DNA from: Bacillus sp. EB106-08-02-XG196
GTDB taxonomy: Bacteria; Bacillota; Bacilli; Bacillales; Cytobacillaceae
NCBI RefSeq assembly: GCF_013396335.1
Contig: NZ_JABWSY010000011.1
Span: 62,001 to 126,000, forward strand
Reading direction: 5' to 3'
Length of the DNA stretch: 64,000 nucleotides
Position 1 is the stretch's first letter; each line of letters starts with the position of its first letter. The position numbers and the translations under genes were made by a program. Shown here one piece after another: positions 7,788 through 19,626 of the stretch. The notes beneath the pieces were generated by a model that saw only the letters and a program-made list of their open reading frames with translations, was not told the DNA's origin and did not search any database.

Positions 7788-8897
7788 ATGATTGAAAAAG
7801 GAAAGATTTCAGCCCAACAGATGGGAATCATGATGTACCCTGTAATCGTTGGGACAGGAATCATATCTGTTCCGGCAGCTACGGCGAAATATGCCCATAA
7901 CGACCTCTGGCTCTCGCCGTTTTGGGCATCCTTCTTAGGTTTTATTCCAATTTATATCGCCTTTCAGCTACATAAGTTTTATCCAAAGCAAACCATTATT
8001 CAATACAGTGAACAAATTACTGGAAGAATCCTTGGTAAGATTCTCGGATTTATATATTTGGTCTTTTATATACAAATGAATGGCGGGGGGATTAGAATTT
8101 ATTCGGAGTTCATTAATGGAGCTTTTTTACCAAAAACACCGCAAATTTTGGTTAGTTTAACGATGGTTCTCGTTTGTTCCTTTGCCGTAAGGGGAGGGAT
8201 AGAAGTATTGGCTAGGGTTGCCCAGTTTTTCATTCCACTTTATGTATTATCTATAGTAATCCTTATCATATTGCTTCTTCCTGAATTAGATTATAAAAAT
8301 ATGTTGCCAATTTTGGAGAATGGGCTTATGCCGTCATTAAAGGGATCTATCGTACCAGGCGGATGGTTTGCTGAATTTTTACTCGTTGCATTTCTATTTC
8401 CCTATTTATCTGACACTGAAAAAGGAAGAAAATGGGGAAAAATCTCTGTATTTTCTGTCTTGATCACATTTATCGTAACAAACTTTCTTATTCTTTTTCT
8501 ATTTGGGGGAACTACATCAAGGTATTTATATCCACTATTCTCAGCATCTCGGTATATTAGTGTTGCTGGCTTCTTGGAACATCTAGAGTCAATCCTCATG
8601 GCGATGTGGGTAGCGGGGACGTTCATCAAATTCTCAGTCGTCTTATATGCCATTGTATTATGTGCGGCTCAATTGCTGAACTTATCCGATTACCGGCCAA
8701 TTGTATTTCCGTTAGGTTTTCTGAATATATTGTTCTCCATGTGGGGAACTCCTAACAAAATGGTTGAAAGCGAGTATAATTTTATCGTATTCCCTATTTA
8801 TTCTTTTTTTGTACAAATCCTTATTCCACTAATGCTGCTTATAATAGCAGTTTTACGGAAGAAAAGGTATCCTACTTCCAGGGGTTCTGGGAGTTGA
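7788..8897 (+). CDS. Spore germination permease, GerA-family B subunit (second copy)
   Basis: About 369 aa, clearly paralogous to the first B subunit: the start MIEKGKISAQQMGIMMYP, the centre VRGGIEVLARVAQFF and the segment RYISVAGFLEHLESILMAMW all have direct counterparts. ATG 7788 is preferred over GTG 7779 because it matches the first copy's start and is spaced from the AGGTG site. Two B subunits with one A and one C suggest alternative receptors sharing A and C, with different germinant specificity. It ends the operon; a dispersed repeat follows. Confidence 0.87.
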   Translation: MIEKGKISAQQMGIMMYPVIVGTGIISVPAATAKYAHNDLWLSPFWASFLGFIPIYIAFQLHKFYPKQTIIQYSEQITGRILGKILGFIYLVFYIQMNGGGIRIYSEFINGAFLPKTPQILVSLTMVLVCSFAVRGGIEVLARVAQFFIPLYVLSIVILIILLLPELDYKNMLPILENGLMPSLKGSIVPGGWFAEFLLVAFLFPYLSDTEKGRKWGKISVFSVLITFIVTNFLILFLFGGTTSRYLYPLFSASRYISVAGFLEHLESILMAMWVAGTFIKFSVVLYAIVLCAAQLLNLSDYRPIVFPLGFLNILFSMWGTPNKMVESEYNFIVFPIYSFFVQILIPLMLLIIAVLRKKRYPTSRGSGS

Positions 8898-8964
8898 ACG
8901 TGGAAAAGTGAAATGGAATAAGGTCTTTCCCCAATAATGAAATCAAAAAGATTTTCCGGGGACC

Positions 8965-9044
8965 TGAGTGCCAGTACCAATCAGTTGATCGGTGCCAAGC
9001 ACTCATTTTAGTTTAAAAAAACCATTAGAACCTTCCCCATGGTC
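8965..9044. repeat. Dispersed 80-bp repeat, copy 2
   Basis: Near-identical to 3386-3466 in the same orientation: same hairpin core (GAGTGCCAGTACC ... GGTGCCAAGCACTC) and the CCCCATGGTCAC end, here followed by a second GGTCAC. The two copies bracket the germination operon. Confidence 0.65.
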
Positions 9045-9132
9045 ACCCTTGGTCACATGGTCATGAAACCTTATTCTGTTGAATATAATTTAACAAGTTG
9101 TGATTGTGTAATAGGGAGGGACGGTAGGTAAT

Positions 9133-9360
9133 TTGGATAAGTTAAGATATAGGCAATTGAAGGCATTTGTAGAATTAGATTATAAGGGCAGACATGATGA
9201 TATTCCTCAATTCCATTTTCATCGAGAAGATTTAAAATGGTTATTTGAAATGGCAGAAAAAGCAGAGATTTATGAGCGATCCTTAAGAACAATCGCACAA
9301 GATAATGGGAAGGAATCTAATGAATTAATTGAAATGGCAAGTAAGGCATTAAGAATTTAG
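9133..9360 (+). CDS. Small hypothetical protein
   Basis: The 75-aa, soluble, helix-rich and charged protein has no recognised family. TTG start at 9133 with a GGGAGGGACGG purine stretch upstream. It contains FHFHRED near residue 26 and ends in a long amphipathic helix. A strong bidirectional terminator lies 60 bp downstream, which supports a genuine transcription unit. Confidence 0.5.
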   Translation: MDKLRYRQLKAFVELDYKGRHDDIPQFHFHREDLKWLFEMAEKAEIYERSLRTIAQDNGKESNELIEMASKALRI

Positions 9361-9421
9361 AGGCACTTTTTAAGGTTTAAAATGAAACAAAACATGCAGC
9401 ATTTAGTATCATTTCAATAGC

Positions 9422-9459
9422 AGCACCGCTCTTGGTAATCACATGAGCGGTGCTATTAT
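9422..9459. terminator. Bidirectional intrinsic terminator
   Basis: A 10-bp perfect stem (AGCACCGCTC at 9422-9431 with GAGCGGTGCT at 9445-9454), followed by a T-rich stretch on the plus strand, lies between convergent genes and serves the rph gene on the minus strand too. Confidence 0.75.
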
Positions 9460-9483
9460 TTTATATTTAGACTTATTCAGCGA

Positions 9484-12596
<3,113 letters not shown>

Positions 12597-13706
12597 GTGA
12601 AATCAATTGGAATCTTGGGTGTAGGTCAAGCCGGTGGGAATATAGCGGAAATTGCATCAGCCTTGAATTTTCCTACAGCTCTCATTAATACGAATCAAAG
12701 AGATGGTGTTGTAAATACTCGAGTAGAAAAAAAGTTTTTTGTTCCAGGATACAATGGTGCCGGTCAGGATCGTTCATTAGGATTACGTGCGCTTCAAGAA
12801 AATTATAAGGAGATTATTGATTTTGTTAACAGCTCCTTTAAAAACATCAAACTCCTATTAGTGGCTTTTTCAACGGACGGAGGCACGGGTTCTGGGATGA
12901 GTCCGATGTTAATTGATCTGTTAATCGATCAACTGCCTGGTATCAAAGTGGGAGCGATAGCGGTTATCCCTGAACGGAATGTATTAGCGGGAAATCGCAT
13001 TAATACCGCGGAGTGCATCGAGGAACTTTCCAATATCGAAGGCATTTCTTCTGTATTCCTCGTCGATAACGATCAAATGCGTAAATTGAAACCACAATCC
13101 AGTAAACACGAAATTTACCTTTCTGCTAATCTTCAAGCTATAGAGTCTATTAACCATCTTCTGAAAATAACGAAGAAGAGTTCCTTCTTTGGAAATTTTG
13201 ATGAAACAGACTTAATGAATATCCTTGGATCCAGAGGTGTCACGATTATTTCTTCCGCTCCTATTACGGAAGCGAAAAATACCTCGGAGGTCTCAAAGAA
13301 AGTACAGGTTTCATGGGAGAACTCGATTTTCTGCCCTGTTGAATCACAAGGAGTCATTCGTGCTGGGCTAATCTATGAAGGGCCAGAGAGTATTTCAAAG
13401 CTGATAAATGTACCATCCATCTTTGAAAGGGTGGGGGAACCGCTGCAATTATTTGAAGGAACGTATATCTCGGAATCCGACCCTACCATCACAACCATCC
13501 TTGCTGGACTATCCTTCCCAACTCGCCGGATGCTCGCGGTAGAGGAATCAATAGAAAAGAATAAAGAACGCTTACAGAACCTTGTGAAAAAAGAAGATAC
13601 TCAAAATTACGAGTCTGGAATCCGTTGGGCCTCCAACTTAAAACTGATCAAACAGGAAAGAAAGCCAGTATCGATGACTTCCAAATTAAATAAGTATCAA
13701 AAGTAG
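12597..13706 (+). CDS. TubZ-like tubulin/FtsZ-superfamily GTPase
   Basis: About 369 aa. The N-terminal nucleotide-binding half has a GVGQAGGN loop near residue 8, the tubulin signature as STDGGTGSGM near residue 96, and an ALINTN segment after strand 2. A DETDLMNILGSRG segment near residue 205 fits the T7/catalytic loop. The later ILAGLSFPTRRMLAVEESIE resembles the end of plasmid TubZ/RepX proteins, which segregate large Bacillus plasmids and some phages. No TubR-like regulator or centromere iterons were seen nearby, so role is unknown. GTG 12597 is preferred over TTG 12594 from its spacing to AAGGAGG. Confidence 0.72.
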   Translation: MKSIGILGVGQAGGNIAEIASALNFPTALINTNQRDGVVNTRVEKKFFVPGYNGAGQDRSLGLRALQENYKEIIDFVNSSFKNIKLLLVAFSTDGGTGSGMSPMLIDLLIDQLPGIKVGAIAVIPERNVLAGNRINTAECIEELSNIEGISSVFLVDNDQMRKLKPQSSKHEIYLSANLQAIESINHLLKITKKSSFFGNFDETDLMNILGSRGVTIISSAPITEAKNTSEVSKKVQVSWENSIFCPVESQGVIRAGLIYEGPESISKLINVPSIFERVGEPLQLFEGTYISESDPTITTILAGLSFPTRRMLAVEESIEKNKERLQNLVKKEDTQNYESGIRWASNLKLIKQERKPVSMTSKLNKYQK

Positions 13707-13735
13707 TAACCATGAGTGAAAAAAACACAGTCTCC

Positions 13736-13800
13736 GAAAGACATTACGAATGCTTTTCCTAGATTTACGTTAGCCATAGTGATTTAACCAAAAAAAATAA
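13736..13800 (+). pseudogene. Remnant of holin-like toxin gene (locus 1)
   Basis: This segment aligns with the toxin genes at 21678-21767 and 45835-45918 (GAAA..., TGCTTTT-CTAG, TTTAACCAAAAAAAATAA) but has deletions and substitutions that destroy the frame and remove the start region. The stop and the poly-A tract that forms the antisense terminator remain. Its downstream hairpin at 13802-13826 and terminator at 13877-13909 are also recognisable. Confidence 0.65.
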
Positions 13801-13876
13801 TCCAACCTTGAGTTAACGGCTCTGGTGGATCATCCCTTAAACAAAGCCGATCCCATTAAGGGACCGTTTATTGCCG

Positions 13877-13909
13877 GACCGAACATGTTTACACCATGTT
13901 CGGTTTTTT
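13877..13909 (+). terminator. Terminator of decayed toxin locus 1
   Basis: GACCGAACATG at 13877-13887 pairs with CATGTTCGGTT at 13895 onward, followed by six T. It is homologous to the terminator of locus 2. Confidence 0.7.
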
Positions 13910-13913
13910 AAAT

Positions 13914-14078
13914 TTATTCAATACTAATTTTATAATAACCGAAATGAGATAAAACAATTGTATTAGGCCGAACACTAAAACATGAGAATAACATACTTAA
14001 AACGATAATAAATGTAATTCGCATTATTATTGAGAAACTCCCTATTAACATTCCCATCGTATCCTGCTCCATGGGCAT
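13914..14078 (-). pseudogene. Truncated paralog of the membrane protein at 1888-2232
   Basis: From ATG at 14078 the frame encodes 54 residues. The first ~30 match the 114-aa protein at 1888-2232 closely (MPMEQDTMGMLIGSFSII versus MPMEQETMGMLIGGFSII), including similar upstream DNA. Similarity then stops inside the first membrane segment and the frame runs into the toxin-locus downstream region, ending at 13914. The rest of the gene is missing, so this is a broken duplicate. Confidence 0.7.
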
Positions 14079-14216
14079 TTCTATTTACACCACCTATTGA
14101 TTATATGGCAAAAATTTATACTTAAGTGGTATTCCTTGAATACATTGAGATGTTTAATCCGTAATTTGTTTCATATTCATTCATTTCTTTCCCGCTTCCA
14201 ACTCCACCAACTATTT

Positions 14217-15116
14217 CTATGATAAGTTATTGACTTCTTTAAACAATTCATCATATACACCTAGAAAGGTGTCTACAAGTGGTGAATCTTCATTTTTTCT
14301 CCAGGCTAACGAAAGATCCATAGTTGCCGTATCATCTATAAGTGGCCTGAATACAACCCCTGGGTTACCATAGTCAAGTGCCATATTCGTAACAAGAGAA
14401 ACTCCCAAACCTGTGGAAATAAGGGTAAGAATCGTAAATATTCCTTCCGCTTCTTGGATAACATTTGGACTGAAACCTGCCCGATTGCAGATAGAAATAA
14501 TGGTATCATAATATCCTGGCTCATTTTTCCGATGAGTCATGACAAAAGGTTCATTTTTAAGTTCTTTAATATCTAATGGTGATGTATCCATTGCTAAGGG
14601 ATGGCTTGAGGGTAAGGCTGCTACAAAAGGAGCATAGCCAACTAACCGAGAATTCAATATGCTGCTGTCAATCGGTGGGCAAACAAAACCGAGTTTTATC
14701 TTATTATCATATAAGTATTGGAATTGATTTACCGAAGACAGAAATTGTAAAACGACTTCTACTTTTGGATATCTAGAACGATACGTTCGAATTAAATTTA
14801 ATATAAGTTTATTCAAAAATCCTGTGTAACCTATTATTAATTGACCTTTTTCTCCTTGATGGATTTTTCGAACATCCATAATGGTTCGATCAAGTTTATT
14901 CATAATATCATACGATTGTTCAAGAAAAAACTTACCTGCAGGTGTTAATTCCGTACTCCGTTTTGTCCTATAGAATAACTCCACACCCAGCTCTTTTTCT
15001 AATTGTGCAATTTGTTGACTGAGGGGTGGCTGACTCATATTTAATCTTTTAGCTGCTCTGCCAAAATGGAGTTCCTCCGCAACTGCAACGAAATATTGTA
15101 TATGTCTAAACTCCAT
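14217..15116 (-). CDS. LysR family transcriptional regulator
   Basis: About 299 aa, standard LysR length. The N-terminal winged HTH reads MEFRHIQYFVAVAEELHFG with AAKRLNMSQPPLSQQIAQLE as the recognition part, and a two-lobed effector domain follows (residues ~90-295). The SQPPLSQQI form is typical of the CbbR/CatM/BenM-like branch that senses aromatic or carboxylic acids. ATG 15116 is preferred over 15119 from its spacing to AAGGAG. It is divergent from the acyl-CoA ligase operon and is its likely activator; the 190-bp gap should hold the operator. Confidence 0.9.
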   Translation of the reverse strand: MEFRHIQYFVAVAEELHFGRAAKRLNMSQPPLSQQIAQLEKELGVELFYRTKRSTELTPAGKFFLEQSYDIMNKLDRTIMDVRKIHQGEKGQLIIGYTGFLNKLILNLIRTYRSRYPKVEVVLQFLSSVNQFQYLYDNKIKLGFVCPPIDSSILNSRLVGYAPFVAALPSSHPLAMDTSPLDIKELKNEPFVMTHRKNEPGYYDTIISICNRAGFSPNVIQEAEGIFTILTLISTGLGVSLVTNMALDYGNPGVVFRPLIDDTATMDLSLAWRKNEDSPLVDTFLGVYDELFKEVNNLS

Positions 15117-15308
15117 CATGATCTCCTTATTTTCGTAGAATAATATTTTTTGAATATTAATACTATTATATCATATATTAGACCATTAATAGAGGGAGTG
15201 GTAGTATCAATGTAATAAAAGAATAATTATTCAGATTTTTCTAACGATTAAACCGTGAGGTAAATCTAGCTTACTGTCAAAAATATTTATACAAAGGGGA
15301 GGACTCCG

Positions 15309-16874
15309 GTGTATCAAACTATCTTAACGTTAAACGATTTCTTCAACAATCTGTTTCAAAATCATGGAGACAGAATGGCTGTCCATTTTCCATCTCAATC
15401 CTTTACCTATCGTGAATTACACAGAAAAGCAAACAGGGTTGCTCATGGATTGATAAACTGTGGGGTAATAAATAATACCAGGGTTGCTCTGCTTTTATCC
15501 AACACTCCTGAATATCTGATAAGTGAAGTAGGAATCTACTTTGCAGGTGGAACAAAAGTCCCCTTAAACAACATGTTGGGGGAGAATGAGATTCTTTACA
15601 TCTTAAATGACTCTGACGCAGAAGTCTTAATCGTTGAAGAACCATTTTTTTCTGTTATTCAAAATATCCAAATGGAATTGCCAAAAATCAAAACCATTGT
15701 TGGAGTTGGCAGTAAAGAAAATTTACCGGATTCATTCATTTCATGGGAATCTTTTCAATCTAATGAATCAGAGGCTGTGTTAACAGTTTCAACTAACCCT
15801 GCTGATCTCTCATTAATCCTTTATACAGGTGGAACCACTGGACAGCCCAAAGGAGTCGTACATAATCACCAAGGAAGCGTTTTAACTTACCTCTCAATAG
15901 CAATTGAGACGAATATGCAAGAAGATGAAAAAATCCTATTGACAACACCACTCCCGCATGCAGCTGGACTTTATTTATACGCAGGTATGATAAAAGGAGC
16001 ACAAATATATATAGAAAGTAAATTTGATCCTGAGAACGTATTGGAACATATTGAAAAAAATAAGCTTACGTTCCTAAGTACTGTACCTACCACACTGTAT
16101 CGTTTGTTTGATTTTATGGAAGATAAACAATTTGATGTTAGCTCCATTCGCACCATTCAATATGGAACAGCACCGATAGCAGCAGATCGATTAGGGCAGG
16201 GCTTAGAAATGTTTGGTCAAGTATTTCTTCAAATTTATGGATTGACTGAGACTCAAAGTGCTGCAACCTGGCTAAAGAAAGCGGATCACCGAACCGATGA
16301 GGAATATCAAAAAATATTACAGAGCTGTGGTAAATCGGCGATTATGAGTAGAATTAAAATTGTTGATGAAAATGGAAATGAAGTCAGCCGCGGTGAAGAG
16401 GGTGAAATTTCTGTCAAAGCTCTGACAAATTTGATAGGTTATCATAAACTTCCTGAAAAAACAGCTGAAACCCTACAAGATGGCTGGTTACATACTGGAG
16501 ATGTGGGGGTGATGGACGAGAAAGGATACGTTTATCTGCTGGATAGGAAAAAAGATATGATCATTAGCGGAGGCATGAATGTTTATTCTTCGGAAGTTGA
16601 GAATGTCATCCAAAAACACCCCGAGGTACGTCAAGTAGCCGTTATTGGTATTCCAGACACGGATTGGGGAGAGGCTGTCACAGCCTTTATTATTCCTAAA
16701 AATAATGCAATAGATGCTGAAAACATTATGCACTATTGTAAGAAAAACCTATCAAAATATAAGGTTCCAAAAGCGATTAATATAGTCGAAGCTCTGCCAT
16801 TAACCCCTTACGGAAAAGTGGATAAAAAAGCGTTACGGGCACCATACTGGGAATTCGCAAGTAGAAAAATTTAA
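15309..16874 (+). CDS. Acyl-CoA synthetase (class I adenylate-forming ligase)
   Basis: The 521-aa protein shows the full AMP-binding set: LYTGGTTGQPKGV (P-loop-like, near residue 175), YGLTETQ near 310, HTGDVGVMDEKGYVYLLDRKKDMI near 397 and the C-terminal catalytic lysine region LTPYGKVDKKAL. It activates a carboxylic acid to its CoA thioester via an acyl-adenylate; the substrate cannot be read from sequence. GTG start at 15309 follows GGGGAGGA. First gene of an operon with hydratase, CMD protein and TRAP transporter, so the acid is probably imported by that transporter. Confidence 0.87.
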   Translation: MYQTILTLNDFFNNLFQNHGDRMAVHFPSQSFTYRELHRKANRVAHGLINCGVINNTRVALLLSNTPEYLISEVGIYFAGGTKVPLNNMLGENEILYILNDSDAEVLIVEEPFFSVIQNIQMELPKIKTIVGVGSKENLPDSFISWESFQSNESEAVLTVSTNPADLSLILYTGGTTGQPKGVVHNHQGSVLTYLSIAIETNMQEDEKILLTTPLPHAAGLYLYAGMIKGAQIYIESKFDPENVLEHIEKNKLTFLSTVPTTLYRLFDFMEDKQFDVSSIRTIQYGTAPIAADRLGQGLEMFGQVFLQIYGLTETQSAATWLKKADHRTDEEYQKILQSCGKSAIMSRIKIVDENGNEVSRGEEGEISVKALTNLIGYHKLPEKTAETLQDGWLHTGDVGVMDEKGYVYLLDRKKDMIISGGMNVYSSEVENVIQKHPEVRQVAVIGIPDTDWGEAVTAFIIPKNNAIDAENIMHYCKKNLSKYKVPKAINIVEALPLTPYGKVDKKALRAPYWEFASRKI

Positions 16875-16910
16875 GCGTTTACAAAATTTTGATATTTAAG
16901 GGGGATGCTG

Positions 16911-17711
16911 ATGGAAGCCTACAAGACTATTTTAGTAGAACGAAACAAACCGGTAGTAAAGATTACGTTTAATAGACCGGATAAAGCGAATGCAATGAAT
17001 AAACAAATGAATGAAGAATTGGATGAAATTATTTCTGAGATACGAAGAAATTCAGATTATAAATTCATTGTATTTACTGGGAATGGAAAGATCTTTTCAG
17101 CGGGTGCAGATATGAATGAGCTATTGAACGAAATAGAAGATCATTCTTTAAGTTCTTCTTTTATTCGGGAAGATCAAATTGCACGACATGAGTTTTTAAG
17201 AAAATTTGATGCACTCGATCAAATTACCATTGCATCGATAAATGGACCGATGTACGGTGCTGGCTTCGCCTTAGCGATGGTTTGCGATTTTCGTATTATG
17301 GCAGATAACGCAACAGCTTGTCTTCCAGAAGTGGAACGGGGGTTATTCTTTTCTGGTGGAGGTACACCGCGATTAGTCAATCTAATAGGACCAGCGAAAG
17401 CAAAGGAATTAATCATGTTATGTGAAGTAATAAATGCTGCCGAAGCTGAAAAAATTGGCTTGGTTAATAAAGTAGTACCGTCTCAGGAATTAACGTATGC
17501 TACGGATGAATTAATAAATAAGTTGAACAGGAATCCTTTTTCAGCCATAAGGGTAACAAAAAAAATAGTCAATGCAGCAACTCCGAGATTTGAAAATCTA
17601 CTTTTCTATGAGCCAGAATTACAAGAACATATGATGCTGCACGGAGAGGCTAGGAATGAAATCGATAAATTTGTTGCCATTCAGAAAGAAAAAAGTACTC
17701 AAAAATATTAA
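16911..17711 (+). CDS. Enoyl-CoA hydratase/isomerase family protein
   Basis: About 266 aa, a crotonase-fold enzyme. The oxyanion-hole motifs are visible: SAGADMNELL near residue 63 and GPMYGAGFALAMVCDFRIM near residue 105, followed by LPEVERGLFFSGGG where catalytic Glu is usually found. It probably hydrates or rearranges the acyl-CoA made by the ligase gene located 36 bp upstream. ATG 16911 fits the AAGGGGG site better than ATG 16905. Confidence 0.87.
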   Translation: MEAYKTILVERNKPVVKITFNRPDKANAMNKQMNEELDEIISEIRRNSDYKFIVFTGNGKIFSAGADMNELLNEIEDHSLSSSFIREDQIARHEFLRKFDALDQITIASINGPMYGAGFALAMVCDFRIMADNATACLPEVERGLFFSGGGTPRLVNLIGPAKAKELIMLCEVINAAEAEKIGLVNKVVPSQELTYATDELINKLNRNPFSAIRVTKKIVNAATPRFENLLFYEPELQEHMMLHGEARNEIDKFVAIQKEKSTQKY

Positions 17712-17733
17712 ATAAAAAAGGGAGGAAGCAAAT

Positions 17734-18390
17734 ATGAGTTATGAATCTTTATACCAAAAATCATATTTTTCACGTTTAGGAGAATTTAGCGACTTAACAC
17801 CTGATACTTTTAAATATTTTATCAGATTTGATCATTATGCCTTAAAGGGAGGTGCCATTCCTGCAAAATTAAAGGAGTTAATTGCGATAGCTGTCGCCCA
17901 TACCACTGGATGTCCCTACTGCATTGACCTGCATGTACAAAAAGCAAAATCTTTAGAGACTTCTAAAGAAGAAATGGCTGAAGCCATAATGGTAGCAACT
18001 GCCTTAAAAGCGGGATCAGCGCTAGCACATGGGGTGAACGCTCTCAACAGTTATGATAATATTGACGATGAAGAGTTGTATAAAAAATCATATTTTAATA
18101 GATTAAAAGAGTTTTCCAATTTAAATGGGAATGTTTTCAAAGCCTTTGTGGATTTTGATCAACAAGCTTTGAAACCTGGCTTACTCAGTGTTAAGGAAAA
18201 GGAACTAATAGCGGTTGCTGTGGCCCATACCACTGGATGTCCTTATTGCATTGATATTCATACAAAGGGCGCAAAAAGAGAAAAAGCGGTTAAGGAAGAA
18301 GTTGCTGAGGCGATTATGGTCGCAACAGCATTAAAAGCGGGTTCTGCTTTGGCTCATGGCGTGAATGCTTTAAATGCTTTTGATGAATAA
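17734..18390 (+). CDS. Carboxymuconolactone decarboxylase family protein, two tandem domains
   Basis: The 218-aa protein is an internal duplication. Residues ~1-105 and ~109-218 align with each other, each carrying KELIAVAVAHTTGCPYCIDxH, the AhpD-like CxxC plus His signature. Most family members are about 110 aa and form oligomers, so this is a fused dimer. CxxC-containing members act as peroxidase-type redox proteins; true decarboxylases lack that motif, so the operon role may be redox protection or an unknown conversion. Good site AGGGAGGAAG before ATG 17734. Confidence 0.85.
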   Translation: MSYESLYQKSYFSRLGEFSDLTPDTFKYFIRFDHYALKGGAIPAKLKELIAIAVAHTTGCPYCIDLHVQKAKSLETSKEEMAEAIMVATALKAGSALAHGVNALNSYDNIDDEELYKKSYFNRLKEFSNLNGNVFKAFVDFDQQALKPGLLSVKEKELIAVAVAHTTGCPYCIDIHTKGAKREKAVKEEVAEAIMVATALKAGSALAHGVNALNAFDE

Positions 18391-18431
18391 AATGTCTTTC
18401 CCAATTTTTTATTAAAAGGAGAAAAACAATC

Positions 18432-19508
18432 ATGTCAAAAAAACTTTTCTTATTGATTGCCCTAATGTTGAGTATTTCACTTGCTTTACTTGGTTGTGGG
18501 AAATCTGCTACTAGTTCAGAAAAAACATCAGGAGATGATGATGTATACAAACTTAGCTTTAATGTTCAAATTCCAGCTACCCATAAGTTTCATACAGATG
18601 TTGTTAAACCATGGGCGGACCTAGTAGAAAAAGAAACCAATGGCAGAGTTCAAATTGAAATCTATAATAGTGGTGCTCTTGGAACGCTTGCTACCGCTTA
18701 TGATGATATTAAGGGCGGTCTATATGATATTGGATATGTAAGCCCATTGTTACATCTTGATAGTGATTTGTACCCGCTTACGATAGGTGATTTACCTTTT
18801 GGTATTACTGATAGTGGAGTTAAGGCGAGGGTTTTAGGTAAGCTTAAAGACAAATATATGATGGATGCATTTAATGAATCGACTCTCCTTTCAATATCGT
18901 CTACGGATTCCTATCAGCTATATAGTAAAGAACCTGTAGAGTCTATTACAGATGTTGAGGACACTAAGATCATCGTTCAAGGGGCAGAGAGAATCGAAAC
19001 CGTTAAAGGATGGGATGCAGTACCTGTATCGCTTGGCCTGGAACAAATCTATGAATCATTAGAAAAAAATACCGTTGATCAAACAACGTATACATCGGTT
19101 GGTGCGCTTGGACTTAAATTATATGAGGTAGCTCCTTACTTAACTAAAATTGATTTAGGCGCAACAACTCTTGTGTTTCTACAAAATTCTGACTCGCTTA
19201 ATAAAATGCCTGATGATCTTAAGCAACTTTTTGTTGAAGAGTTGGGTCCTAAATTAGGAGAAATGACTGGGGAAATGTACAAAAGTGAAGCAGAGAAAGC
19301 TATGAATGAATATGGTGAGAAAGTTAAAGGTCAAGGTGGTAAAGTCATTACTTTAGATAATGCTAAATTAAATGAATTTAAAAAACCTTCCAAGAAAATA
19401 TGGGATGCTTGGGCAAAAGAGGCTAATAAAAAGGAATATCCAGGCGATGAAATATTGGAGGAATTTAAGAACTTAATAATAGAAGAGGGCGGCACTCTAC
19501 CTTATTAA
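18432..19508 (+). CDS. TRAP transporter substrate-binding protein, DctP family
   Basis: The 358-aa lipoprotein has a signal with basic start, hydrophobic stretch and lipobox LALLGCG (Cys near residue 22), then a Ser/Thr-rich linker. The mature part has the DctP pattern: ATHKFHTDVVKPWADLVEKE, a GALGTLATAYDDIKGGLYD segment and the VDQTTY hinge area near residue 215. It captures an organic anion outside the cell for the Q and M subunits. Start ATG 18432 follows AAAAGGAG. Confidence 0.9.
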   Translation: MSKKLFLLIALMLSISLALLGCGKSATSSEKTSGDDDVYKLSFNVQIPATHKFHTDVVKPWADLVEKETNGRVQIEIYNSGALGTLATAYDDIKGGLYDIGYVSPLLHLDSDLYPLTIGDLPFGITDSGVKARVLGKLKDKYMMDAFNESTLLSISSTDSYQLYSKEPVESITDVEDTKIIVQGAERIETVKGWDAVPVSLGLEQIYESLEKNTVDQTTYTSVGALGLKLYEVAPYLTKIDLGATTLVFLQNSDSLNKMPDDLKQLFVEELGPKLGEMTGEMYKSEAEKAMNEYGEKVKGQGGKVITLDNAKLNEFKKPSKKIWDAWAKEANKKEYPGDEILEEFKNLIIEEGGTLPY

Positions 19509-19626
19509 ACATATTTATAATATTTACGAACTAAAAACTAGATAGGGATCTTTTGAATATGATTAACAAGATTATTCAAAAGATCCTACTATATTTTCTG
19601 AATTTCTAATGAAAGAAGGCAGAGTA

